From Casuarius casuarius (taxonomy: Eukaryota > Chordata > Aves > Casuariiformes > Casuariidae), in assembly GCA_003342895.1 (NCBI GenBank), contig PTFA01000011.1:2405644-2469643 (forward strand): DNA of 64,000 nucleotides. Direction: 5' to 3'. The notes beneath the pieces are model-generated. The model was not told the origin of the DNA. It searched no databases and was given only the letters and a program-made list of their open reading frames with translations. Shown piece after piece: positions 9,996 to 20,458 of this stretch. A program made the translations under genes and the position numbers. Numbering within the stretch: position 1 is the first letter of the stretch; every line of letters starts with the position of its first letter.

Positions 9996-12900
9996 AATAG
10001 GTTCTAGGAAGCTGAAGGACATCCAGGTTATTTACTTACTTTTGTCTCATTCAAGGCTTTGTCATAGTTACAGTGTATGGAATAGGACATCCAAGACATG
10101 GCTCCTCACAATTTTAAACCTTAAAACCAAAGCTTTCAAACTCCAGGGCCAAAAGACATGATCTTAATTCATTTTAAGAACATACTCTTAAGGCTAACAT
10201 CATGTTTTAAAGTTGCTGTGTAGCTGCAAATTCAGCAATATCTCATATATTCATGCAGTTTGGGTTCCACATCCAAATTACTGCAACATCCAAACTATGG
10301 TGAATTTTAAGACTAAATGATAATGTCATCATATTGTCAGTCATCTCCTAACAATAAAAAAGGGAAAAAATACTGAGGGAGTACACCAAGACTGGGCTGC
10401 AACAGCAGCTTTATAAACACTTGTCATGAAGCAGATTCAGAGTTAGAATTAATCACCAAGGCTGAAGTTCCTTGCTATAAAATATCCTTATCTCTTCTTT
10501 CTCCTATAAAACCATAAGGGCCAGAATTGGCAGCAGGGTGTTACAAGCAACATTATCTTAGAAAACATTTGCCAAAGTGGGGGGGTGGGGGGAGTGTTTC
10601 CTGGTATTATACCAGAAAGGAAAGAAGAACCAAAATAAACTTCTGAGTTTATACTGGAAGTCTTCATTGATTTCTTTTTGTGTTAGCATCAGTAGATTAA
10701 AAATTCAGCATTAGAATGACTAAACCACTGTCAGATCCTTTCCAGCTCAAAGAATTTCTTTATATTAATTTTGTTTTGGCAAAATTCATCAAAAGGAGCT
10801 AGAAAATATGCAGCTATTTGATAATGCAAAGGAAGTTCAAGAAATGAGAAAAATGTGCTAGCAATCTCTTAAGTACGTATATTTATACAGTTTTTTTGTA
10901 TTAATTTGGAAATTATAATGCACATGTGAAAACATATTTTTATCTTTCATCAACAAGTCTTTCCAGTTTCAACTCTGCCTAACTTAAGATTTATATTTGA
11001 GAAAAACAGACTCTAAAGCTACACTGGAAGCATCCCCCAACCAGCTCTCCAGTGTGTAACTACTGCCAATAGCATCACAAACCAACCCCCAAGGAACACA
11101 AGACCAAAGGACACACAGCATCATTTGTCTATCCCACAATATTTTGAAGAAATGTATTTCTTCAAATACTTGGAAGCTTCTGGTTTCATACTCTGATCCT
11201 TTCTTTTCTAATGCAGGCAGGATCCTGCTTCAGAAATCACAGGCTCACTTTGATTCAATTATTTAAAATAACAAAGTAACTCAAGCCCTTCTTCTTGTGG
11301 ACACATTCCCACTCCCATCCAAGAAGATTTTGCCTACGTTAACTTTCTGATTAATAGCCTGTTACTCTCATTTAACACATCCCCTCCTCCTTAATAATTC
11401 AATTTCTCCTGTGTTATCATCACAGTTGCAATTTCCCCAAATATCATCCCCAACTGCCTGGTTCTGTCTGCTGCACAACCTTCTGACAATATCCTTTGTC
11501 TGATGGGGCTGTAATGATGCATTACAAATAAGCAGCATGATGAACAAAATACCACACCCGAAACAGGAGGAATAAAAATATGGTCCACTAGTGGACTTCA
11601 AATCTACCCTTTAACTCAGATCAGAAATAAGGACACTTCACTAATCTTCAGCAAGATACCCAAGAACATTGATTGCTGTAAAATATTACTTCAGAATTTT
11701 TTTTAGAATTTTGCTACACCACTCTTTGCTGTTGCCAAACAGCAAGTGCAGTATCTGGTCACCATTCTTTAAAAAAATAAAATAAAATTTTAAAAAAGTA
11801 ATAATTTTTTTTCTTGAGTTTAGGCAGGCTAAAAATCCCTATTGCTCAAATAGTAGCACACGGTCACAAGATAGCCATACACACCCCCTACAATTAAGGC
11901 TCTTTTCCTTACCGTTTTCATTAGCCTTATCTTGCAGAAACTCTTCTTCACCTCCTGTGATAAATCAGCAGTTTAATTCAACCCCCCCTTCTGTATACAA
12001 AAAGAACACAAGAAGAAATACATATAGCAGTCCAATGCACTACTTTGCATTGAGGTATCAACGTAAGAATATTCATACATGACACAAGTCATTCAACATC
12101 AAAGGCAGTGCAGCCTATGAACTAACAGGTAACACCGACAGCCTAGTACGGCTATAGCTGTCTGTGGTTATCCTTTTCCCAGAAAGGACATTTCAGAGTA
12201 CTTTTGTGATGCTTCGAAGATATTTTAACCAACGTATTTGCTAGTCAGAGTACGCTGTGCCACTCAGCTTTTCAAGTGCAGAAGAGAAACAATACCGCGT
12301 GGTTTGGGCCTGTACTATGAGTGAATTTCAAATCAAAGCACATGAATATTCACAGTTTACAAAATGNAGAAGCACAGTTACTAACTAAAAATACTGCATT
12401 AACATTTCTGCATTTGGTTTGTGGCCAAGCCCTGCAAAGATAAAACAAAATTTAATATTAATTATATCTTGAGAATCTCTGTCCATGTTAATAGCTGCTT
12501 TTTTAATGTGTAAATGGAAGTGTGTATTAATTTGCAAATAAACCACATCAACAAATCTCAAATGCTATTTACAACTGAGTAATCTTCTCATTCATCAAAA
12601 TCATCTCATCTTTAGCATTTATTGCTTTTGAGGAATTTAACCATTTTATTGACGTGTTTATTTTAAAATAAGAAAATACTGCTATTTGCCAATTTACATT
12701 AATGTAGCTACAATTTAAATGGTTTCGATCAGCCCAAAGCAAACGGGACAACAACATATAAGCTGCTACTTGTCTATCAAGAAAACATGTAGAATAGTTT
12801 GTTTCAAAATGAAGTATCAAGTAAATTTGCAAAGCAAAACACTAAACCTGCCACAAATGGTCCTAATGCAAGTGCAAGCAAAACAAATGCAGTACACAAA

Positions 12901-13261
12901 ATAAATCAAACACTGGAGAAAATGTTTTACCTTTGTGTAAATATGGTCCAATCTTTACACTCTTACTAGCACTGTACAGAAGTGAATCATAATATATTTG
13001 TTCCCTTTCATGCTCTCAAAGAGAAATTCATTTTGGCTGATAACCAAACCACAGAGAACTAGGAAATGAATTAAGGTTTGCCTCCCTGACCTTTTAAAAG
13101 AGTGAAAGGAGTCTTTCACATGAACTACAGCACATCTAAACTCAGCCCAGGTCATTACTGACCAACAGTTATTACCATGCAGCAACAGTTTGGTACCCAA
13201 GCAACCAACTCAGTTAAAATCCCTTTTTAATATATGCCACACAAAAAAAGCATCATCTCAA
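9996..13261. other. No supported gene
   Basis: AT-rich sequence with only low-complexity features: a G-run at 10579-10592 (too few separated runs for a strict quadruplex), A/T-rich patches at 11697-11815, and one ambiguous base at 12367. Overlapping short frames at 11368-11601 and 12569-12904 are not persuasive. Confidence 0.5.
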
Positions 13262-13267
13262 CTATAC

Positions 13268-13399
13268 CTCTGCCTGCAGCCTTAAATTGTCCTGAGTTAG
13301 GCTGGCTTTTGTGATAAATTTCTCGCCCCAGTAGCAGTCACCAGGAAGAAGATCAAGGCACACTGCCAAACGGTGCAGGAAAGCTTGGAGCGCCCACAT
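13268..13399 (-). CDS. Candidate coding exon with splice donor, product unknown
   Basis: I do not recognise the protein. On the minus strand ATG (complement of 13399-13397) opens a frame of 44 codons that ends exactly at GAG followed by GTATAG, a usable splice donor with phase 0. Read-through would stop two codons later. The peptide has a leucine-rich amphipathic start (MWALQAFLHRLAVCLDLLPG) followed by a Trp/Gly/Glu segment (CYWGEKF). Codon use shows more G/C at third positions than the surroundings, and the local sequence has several CpGs in an otherwise CpG-poor region. AG sites a few bases upstream (after CACAAACAG and AACAG) would let it be an internal exon in the same frame. The ATG has A at -3. 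It could be one exon of a minus-strand gene, but no transcript evidence is available. Confidence 0.35.
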
Positions 13400-14929
13400 T
13401 ATGCCTGTTCTGTTTGTGAAGTGAGATCAGTACCTGAGGCCAAACGAATGCTCAGGAGCACAAGCCTTAAAAGAGATCCCCCGCCCCCCTCATAATGCGG
13501 AATAATTGAAAGCAGTACTGGAATTTGGGAACTCACTCATTTGGGGAACTGACATTTTCCATCAGCCACCAGTCTGTTTCCGAAGATACATATTTGGTTA
13601 CTAACTGGAAGTCAAATGAGAAAGAAGAAAATCCAAATTGGGAATCTTAAAATAAATAAATAAATAAATAAAAATCACACAAGCAAAACAAAACCACAAA
13701 AACCCCACAATATTGAAACCTCTGACTTCTTAGCATCCAGTAGTTATTTCCCTTACAGTTTCATCATAAATTAAGTCAAGAATGTTATATTCTGGTCATC
13801 TTCTACAGGGCCCAACCCCCACTCACTACAGATACCAAATAGAGACTGACAACCCCATATGCTTAACTGTCCTTCCCAAACCACCTGTCTCCTGGTATTT
13901 TCTTCAAATGCTAAAAAATAGCCTCTTCCACAGCCTGAATCTCTTGGATTATTACCTTTCCTAATAAAAACACCTCCTTCTATCCATATGGTCAAATTGG
14001 TTAAACTAATCTAATTAAATTCAGAGTGGTCTCAAAATTGCTCCCTCCATTTTAGGTTTGAAGAAGGACATCCATGCCTGTTTTTTGGACCGTGTCAGTT
14101 GGTCCAACGACAGGTACTATCTCCTAAATAAATCTTGCCTTGGTTACATATTTAAGCCATCACAAAGGTACAACTACCAGAAGTCAGGCACTTCAAACAC
14201 ACCTACCATAATGTCATCCAAGTGTCACATGGAAGCAGAGAACAGCTTTTACAACTACTATTGCTACGAAGACAACTAGAAACTAGCATCCATTTAGCAG
14301 AATCCTGAAATTACAGACCATTTTGACAACTGACAGATGTTTAGAAATTAAAGAGTAACTCTCTATTAGGACCCTGTCGAATCTCTTGATACAAGCTCTA
14401 AGGAGCAACCCCAAGATAACGGGTCTATTAGCTCCTCACCATGATCTCTTGCATATCTCGGTTCTTTCTCCTGAACATTACTGGAAGTTACTAAGGGTCT
14501 AACAACACCAACAAGTCTTCTACCTCTTCCCAATGCTGATTATTTGAATGTGGATAATTATGCACAAAGAGATAGAAAATGCATCTTGTTTGCCCCTCTG
14601 ACCCATCAACACCATCCGGAAGTAAACAGATGAGTGATCATGTGAAAAATAGAAAAACATTCCAATGAACAGATGTTTATAAGCAAAGGCTTCACTGTGC
14701 ATACCTGATGATAGATGGCTACTCCTTTCCTGCTTTCAGCAGTTATTACTCCTGAATAACTGATCAAAGGGGCATTTCTTCTCTGGCGCTTCCTTATCTC
14801 TGAGGGGATACGACTTCACAGATCTCTTCAGAAAAAGTGGCAGTTNGGGAACTGGCAAAAAGGTATTCAGATCAAAAGCCTAACCAGGCAATCTGAGTTG
14901 TCCTACAAAGGAACCTGTTTCTGCTCCAT
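13400..14929. other. No supported gene; (AAAT)n microsatellite
   Basis: Contains an (AAAT)n tract at about 13649-13673 and an A/C-rich stretch at 13680-13710. One ambiguous base lies at 14846. No coding signal was accepted. Confidence 0.5.
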
Positions 14930-14975
14930 TCACTCATAGAAGCCTATGAATATTAGGCTTGAAAGCTGGATGTCT
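14930..14975 (-). mobile_element. Possible old CR1 3' tip, minus orientation
   Basis: CTCATAGAAGCCTATGAATA then TTAGGCTTGAAAGCTGG follows the reversed 3' tip of an old CR1 (TCATAGAATCATAGAATAT...AGGGTTGGAAGGGAC). The homology is lost immediately afterwards, so only a short tip would remain. Confidence 0.3.
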
Positions 14976-16376
14976 GAAACCAGACAACACGACAGCACAC
15001 TCAGCGATCAGATGATCAACTTCATTACTTCTCAAAGGTTTAAGGAAATAATTCCTACACATCTACTTGTACTAACTGTCTATACACAGGCAATCTTATC
15101 CATATTCAGTCATTAATTTGATTATACTTCAGTCACCTAATTTCTATTTAATCCAAAAACAAAACAGAAGTACTTACACTTTACACTTTCTAAACAGTGG
15201 ACTTAATTATGTATTAATTGTATTTGTTATTTTATTCATGATTAATGCACAGAGAAAAGTGAAGAGATAATGGTAAAATTATAATCTTTACAATTTGAGT
15301 TTGGTATCTCATCATGACTTGAGAGCACAGCTTAATTTTTTGACCTACGCTTCGGAAACAAATTATTTTCTCCCTTCTCTTTTCTCCTTTCTCAATCTGC
15401 CCAACCTGACCGTCAATTCTCAAAGCTACTGGAAAAAAAATGTAGAAGAAATGGATTTCTGTACCTACTTTTTGCAGTAATAATGTTGCTCAGATTCAAG
15501 CATGCCAATTCAGCAAAAAATGCAACAAAGCCAGATGATGCTCAAATTAATCAGGAATGTGAAAACATTTTTAAAACAATTTGTAACAGTTTCTAATCTA
15601 TTAGCTTGCTTTTTAGAATTACTATCATAAATAGTTGGATTCCGATTCTTTGATTCACATCTTCCACATCTCTTTTTTTCTCCTACCTTATCTGCTCGCT
15701 AATCAAAGGCAGCTTTTTGATGTCCAACTTGGGAAACTCAAATCCGGTAACTTTTAAATAACAGCATTCAGGTTCCTAAGGCTTCAGTCTGTAACTTATA
15801 ATTATCTGCCCATTCAGACAGCATTAACTAACATCGCATTGAAAGTCATATGCATCATACCTGATTGTAAATCTATCAGACTACTCCTTTGTATATATAA
15901 ACTTAATTTTTGTTGACAGGGCTAAACTGGGATTTAACTTCTAGCAAGAGTACATTTAAATGTAAATTTACTTTTTTCAGCAACAGATTTTCAGAACTTA
16001 GCATGAGAAACCTGAATTTAATCAAGGTATTTGCACACACAAATCCCTGTGCAAAACCATCATGCAAGTAATTTAGCAAGCAAGTTATTTTCATTTGGTT
16101 GCAAGTGTCTGTGTGCATATAATCTGACCACAAAAAACTTTGGGCATGTGAGTATGGAAAACTTTGTGCATTGGGAAGAAACTCTTACCAAAACTGTGAT
16201 ACGTTACAGAGCTAAAGAAAGTAACACTCAGGTATCACTGTGTGCCTCATTGCTTCATCACATAGTTCCACGAGCTTCCAAATTAAAAAGTGACAGTAAC
16301 TGAGCAAGCAGAAGAATGAAGAGAAAGACAACTTATTTTTTGTTTCTCTTTGTTAAAGATATTATTGTAGCATTGC
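14976..16376. other. No supported gene
   Basis: AT-rich sequence. On the minus strand a long pyrimidine tract (complement of about 16328-16303) ends in CAG and could be a splice acceptor. The frames behind it (complement of 16302 downward) have no convincing donor. Confidence 0.45.
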
Positions 16377-16490
16377 CCATCAGGAAACTGATGTTTAGAC
16401 TCCCTGGATCATAAATACGGTGCTTTCTCTGTCACTTCTTAAATTTTTTTAACATCAGTTTCCTGATGGATTTATGATCCAGGGAGTCTA
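16377..16490. repeat. Two adjacent inverted block pairs in A-B-A'-B' order
   Basis: Block A (16377-16395, 19 bp) is followed directly by block B (16396-16416, 21 bp). After a 34 bp spacer come the exact reverse complement of A (16451-16469) and directly after it the exact reverse complement of B (16470-16490). All 40 positions match. This is not a simple hairpin, which would give B' then A'. Each block has been inverted in place, so a transcript could pair A with A' and B with B' only in a pseudoknot-type crossing arrangement. A itself contains a 6 bp stem (CATCAG GAAA CTGATG). Confidence 0.95.
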
Positions 16491-17914
16491 GAGAGATATT
16501 CTCCTTCCACCTATTGAAGAACAAATGCTGTGGTGATTACAGGTTATAAATTTGGGATGCTGGTAAAGATTTAAGAGAGATTTTTCTAAATTAAAACAAT
16601 TTCTTAGTATTTTATAAGGTGTTCTGGCAGATGAGACAGATACCTGTGCTAGCTGATACTTGCAATATTTAAGACATCTGAAGCACTATGAAAGTGCTAA
16701 CAATGTTTAATATCTAAGCTAATAAACTATTTTTTGTTAATCTAAACTACGACATTAATATTTGTTTCTTCTTCAACACAAAACTATTCTTGTGTTTAAA
16801 GAGCATGAGATTTAATCAGTGTTAATGACAAGTACAGAAAACAGTGGGCAGTGAAACAAAGTATTATAAATTCACTTTATAATGAGGAATTCATTCAGCC
16901 TTCTTGGCAGAACTTCAACAGGTATTGGATTTCCCTCTCCCCCCAATATCTGAATAACTACTGTGTTTTTAATACCCATCTGCTTCTTAACTGGTTGTTT
17001 CTTTATGTATGACTGTCAAGGATGTTGTAACTAAATACTTCTAGAGGAGCATGGTGGAGCATGCACGGCCAAACTCACTGTAGCATCAAATTCCCAGAAA
17101 CCGCCAGGTAGACCTGAAGGAAGAAAATGATGATGATTGCTGCAGAGGAGTTGCAATACTGTAGTGGATCTTCAAATCCTTTAGACATTAGCTACGCCTC
17201 TCATTACTTCATACCAACGTGGTTATATACAACAGAAGTTCATTAACAAACTAAGCTCTTATTCAGTACTCAGAGTCAAAATGAACTGCTGTCTACATCT
17301 CTTCCATTTATTCTCCATAACAATCTCCTAGATCCAATTCCCAAGAAAACGATGTTCCTATGGAACAATTCTTGTTGCCAAGTCATTTATGTCCTTTGCA
17401 GGGGAAGGGATGACACTTTGTTTCTATACAAAATACATAAAGGAAAGTTCCACAATAGATTTTAATGGAGCTGGAAGACCCAGTGCCACTGCTTTTTAAC
17501 AGAACAGGTGGCTTACAAGAGGGTTGAAAATTTAATCAACAAAAAAAGGAAACNAAGATAGCAGTTGTTCGTATATTCTAACTACTACAGAAAGATCGTT
17601 AACAAAGGCAAAGGCAGTGAAAAGCTGCTAAAGACTTAGTCTCTGTAACGCACCTGAGTTACTACAAAAAGGTTAAAGTGGTCTGTTTGCTGGTAAATTA
17701 TGAGAATTTTCATGTATTTACCAAGCAGCAAGACTTGAATCAGAAGACATTGGTGCTGAGCATACAGTAGGAAGACAAAAAGGTCTCTAATTCTCATACC
17801 TATATAAAGGATTGTAATGCTTAGTATAGATAAGGATATTACCATTTAAAAACACCAATTAATACAAAAATGAGTGACCACAATTAGTAAGAAAACACAC
17901 AGCACTGATGAAAT
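16491..17914. other. No supported gene
   Basis: AT-rich sequence with an ambiguous base at 17554. No repeat or coding signal was recognised. Confidence 0.5.
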
Positions 17915-18047
17915 CTAGCTGCACACTGTATGGCTGTAGAATGGCTGCTTCATCCAAACATCCAAAGCAGTGCTAATAATGGCCAAAGAGAATTCAGCAT
18001 TGATGAATAAACGATATTCAGTCACATATAATTTTGCCAAGAGTGGC
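17915..18047 (-). CDS. Candidate coding exon, product unknown
   Basis: I do not recognise the protein. On the minus strand two acceptor-like sites precede an open frame: a pyrimidine-rich tract ending TTCTAAG (complement of about 18089-18074) and TATTTCAG (ending at complement 18048). From the second, one base completes a codon and 43 codons follow to a TAG at 17915. The peptide begins PLLAKLYVTEYRLF and continues with an aliphatic helical stretch (FSLAIISTALDVWM), the composition of a helical-repeat protein. No strong donor is visible: CATACA|GTGTGC near the end is weak. It would therefore be a terminal exon or end at a weak donor. It lies on the same strand as the candidate at 13268-13399. 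Confidence 0.3.
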
Positions 18048-18354
18048 CTGAAATAGAATATCCAACAAATAATCTTAGAAGGAGAAAAAAATAAAACAGT
18101 TTATGTAGACAAGGGATAAAAATTAAATTATTTAAAATCTATTTTGTTACAAACATGATAATGTTATTACCACACAAATGCACATGGTACAGTTAAAACA
18201 ATAATATCCTTCCCAACGGTACAATACTATTAGAGCTTTATGCTCACAAGGTACCTATGGTCAGTATGCAGAATAGTTGAAACCCTTAAGCAAGGCCAGT
18301 AAGCCCAACTGCAGACATACTCAGAATTCAGAAGGAACTTAACATTTAGGAACC

Positions 18355-18640
18355 AGAATACATACAAAGTGAATGAAGACAAATGTAACATGATCCAGTT
18401 AAATCCACAAGTTCACAGCTGTAGATCAATTCTTCCTTGAATGTGAATGTGTAACTATTCGGGCAGTACACACTTAGGGAAAACTGATCTCAAAGTTTGT
18501 AGCTACAATAATACAACAGAAATAGTAACAGATGAGTGCTTTTTGTCCAATTTTGAACTGAGGGTTAAAAACAAGAAAGCAAGCTCAATGCTTCTGAGAT
18601 TCAAGAGACAGAGGCAATAAAATTCCATTCCTAAATGATG
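18355..18640 (+). mobile_element. Ancient CR1-like LINE fragment (ORF2 region)
   Basis: Weak but ordered similarity to the late ORF2 region of old CR1 elements. AAGTGAATGAAGACAAATGT then AACATGATCCAG corresponds to AAGTTCAATGTAGACAAATG...TGATGCAC. About 200 bases later AAGAAAGCAAGCTCAATGCT, then GAGATTCAAGAGACAGAGGC, corresponds to AAAGCTAATAGAATGTTAGG...AAGGGATAGA. It is highly diverged with no open frame, and would predate the clear avian copies. Confidence 0.4.
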
Positions 18641-18660
18641 CTGACAAAGACAACAGCTAT

Positions 18661-19238
18661 TATGAGCAACAGCCCTCAATAAGAGGAGTTACTCAATTAC
18701 TCTTCCTCAAGGAAACAAACAAAAAAGCCAACTTGCCTGAGAACCACTTGAAGTTTTCAAAATCAGACTTGTGAATATACACTATCACAGAGGTTGTGCA
18801 TCCCTAATCAGGATTAGAATAATTTGGGACAATAGTTGTGTAAGTTGCCACAAAGTACATCTGGTATCTGTACCTTACTGCACCTAAGTCTCCAAAATAA
18901 CACTGAAAAAAAGCACATAAATGGGACTGAAAATAACACCTTGGATGAACACTGTATTTCTGAAAAATGCCTTTTTGACAACAGAACACTAAGAACTAAA
19001 GGGAAATAATATCCAAGCAGAGAGCAGGAAATTAATTAGATAGTCATCTCTAATAAGAGTCCCTAAAGAACCTGAATGTAGAGTAGGGCTTTCCTTTGTC
19101 AAACCCATTCATTTAAAATAATAAAAAATATCTATTCCTTGCAAGAGAGAGAAGAACAGAGTAAATCAAGCACCTTACAAAATACAATATAAAATTCTAT
19201 TTTAACAACGGTATTAGAAATTACATCTCAGTGAAGTA
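18661..19238. other. No supported gene
   Basis: AT-rich sequence with nothing recognised. Confidence 0.5.
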
Positions 19239-19394
19239 TCAGTATTGACTTTCAGTAATTTTCTTCTCTGTATTTGCTTTCTCCTGACTGTTGATCTCCA
19301 CTGTGAAGGCCTTTTTCAACTTTTTTTTCCCCGGACAGGCTGCAGTTTTATCTACTTCAGCATTACATTTGATACACACAGAAGTTTCAAATCC
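19239..19394 (-). CDS. Open frame over duplicated block B, product unknown
   Basis: A 51-codon minus-strand frame, closed by TGA at 19239, covers the duplicated block 19304-19403 and extends past it. It reads ETSVCIKCNAEVD near the start and becomes Lys/Glu-rich (KKKLKKAF, then a hydrophilic tail). The homologous block 20362-20458 is open in the same frame (ETSVRIKYNTEMD). In both copies the frame is preceded by TAA within the shared motif ATCTAAGGA, so an exon would have to start at that AG. Differences over the 13 aligned codons fall at first, second and third positions without a strong third-position bias, so the matching frames may simply reflect duplication. Confidence 0.2.
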   Translation of the reverse strand, partial: GFETSVCIKCNAEVDKTAACPGKKKLKKAFTVEINSQEKANTEKKITESQY

Positions 19395-19403
19395 TTAGAT
19401 TCT
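19304..19403. repeat. Local duplication, copy B
   Basis: Direct-orientation homologue of 20362-20458, about 1055 bases away. Shared landmarks on the plus strand are AAGGC/AAGCC, TTCAACTTTTT, GACAGGCTGCA, TTTGATAC..ACAGAAGTTTCA and CCTTAGAT. Copy B carries a longer T/C run (about 19313-19332). Agreement by eye is roughly three quarters of positions or better. Confidence 0.75.
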
Positions 19404-19949
19404 AGGCACAGATACCCTGTTATTCTACTGGTCTGAGACATACCATCACAAACAGGCTATTCTCCTTCCTAGGCCAGCATTAGTTAAGGGATAATACACA
19501 TTCCGCACCAATATTTCCTTCACAGATGTTTGTTGACAACGCAGGAACAGCATAATTCAGAAATGGTGGGTTCCAGGCCAAAGTGTAAATGCAGCAGGAA
19601 GTGATTTAGTGGTGGTAACCAATTAAGTCTCTTCACTTCAAGAAAGTCCCTTGGGTTGTTTCTTCTTTCCTTTCCACACAAATTGCTCTAGCCTTCAACT
19701 AGGCTGCCAGTTTCTGATGCTAGTGCCCTTCTCCTTTCTAGGTTCCCTGATCCTCACTGCCCACAACTGCTCCTCTGTACCTTACTCCCTTCATGTTCTT
19801 AGCAGCTAAGCAATTAGTTTGCACTCTTCTGCTTGTTGTCTTGCTACTGTTCACATGAAATTATCTCTCCACTGTCAAAATACAGGTTAAGAGAAAAAGT
19901 GGCTTCTTTTTATGATCTGTAACACTAGTTACTGATAGCAACAAACTAA

Positions 19950-20269
19950 CTATCCAAAAATCAGCAGTGAAATCTGCTTCAGCTGTGATGATAGCTTATG
20001 TTCATACTCAACATCTATTGGGAACTTCTGTGGCAATTCTCAATATTCAATACTTGTGTAGTCCCATCTTGATTGCTAGCAACTGCTTTAACTTTACTTG
20101 ATCTTTTAGTATTGATCACACTTTCCAGATTAGAATATACTTTCTCTGACTGGAAACATCTGAAAGTCTCATTTATTTCTCTCCTTATCTTTTTGTCCTT
20201 CAAAGATTTCTTGGTGATGGACAGCCTAAGACTTTTAAAGTCTACACATGTATTTTCACTCACTGACAA
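19950..20269 (-). pseudogene. Candidate degraded coding segment
   Basis: The minus strand is open from 20269 to a TAG at 20015 (84 codons). The peptide is hydrophilic, with basic/acidic clusters (LKDKKIRREINETFRCFQ). Shifting frame shortly before that stop gives a further protein-like stretch (KFPIDVEYEHKLSSQL) to a TAG at 19950. This would fit a once-coding segment with one frameshift, but the plus strand of the same bases is also open (20073-20279) and no family is recognised. It sits exactly between the two duplicated blocks. The frame begins with TTG rather than ATG and has a stop just upstream, so it would need a splice acceptor (an AG occurs at CATTGAG). Confidence 0.2.
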
Positions 20270-20361
20270 TCCTCAATGAAGACTTGAAAAGTTCATAGGC
20301 TACTACAAGGAAAACTAACACAAATAGCTAACAGCTCCTAGAGTATATAACATTACCTAAC

Positions 20362-20458
20362 TTAAAGCCTTCTTCAACTTTTTGCGACAGGCTGCAATTC
20401 TCACAGTCCATTTCAGTGTTATATTTGATACGTACAGAAGTTTCAGTTCCTTAGATCC
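20362..20458. repeat. Local duplication, copy A
   Basis: Partner of 19304-19403 in the same orientation. Homology stops on both sides within a few tens of bases, so the repeated unit is about 100 bp, not the whole 1 kb interval. It could be two insertions of a short repeat or a duplicated exon-sized segment. Confidence 0.75.
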
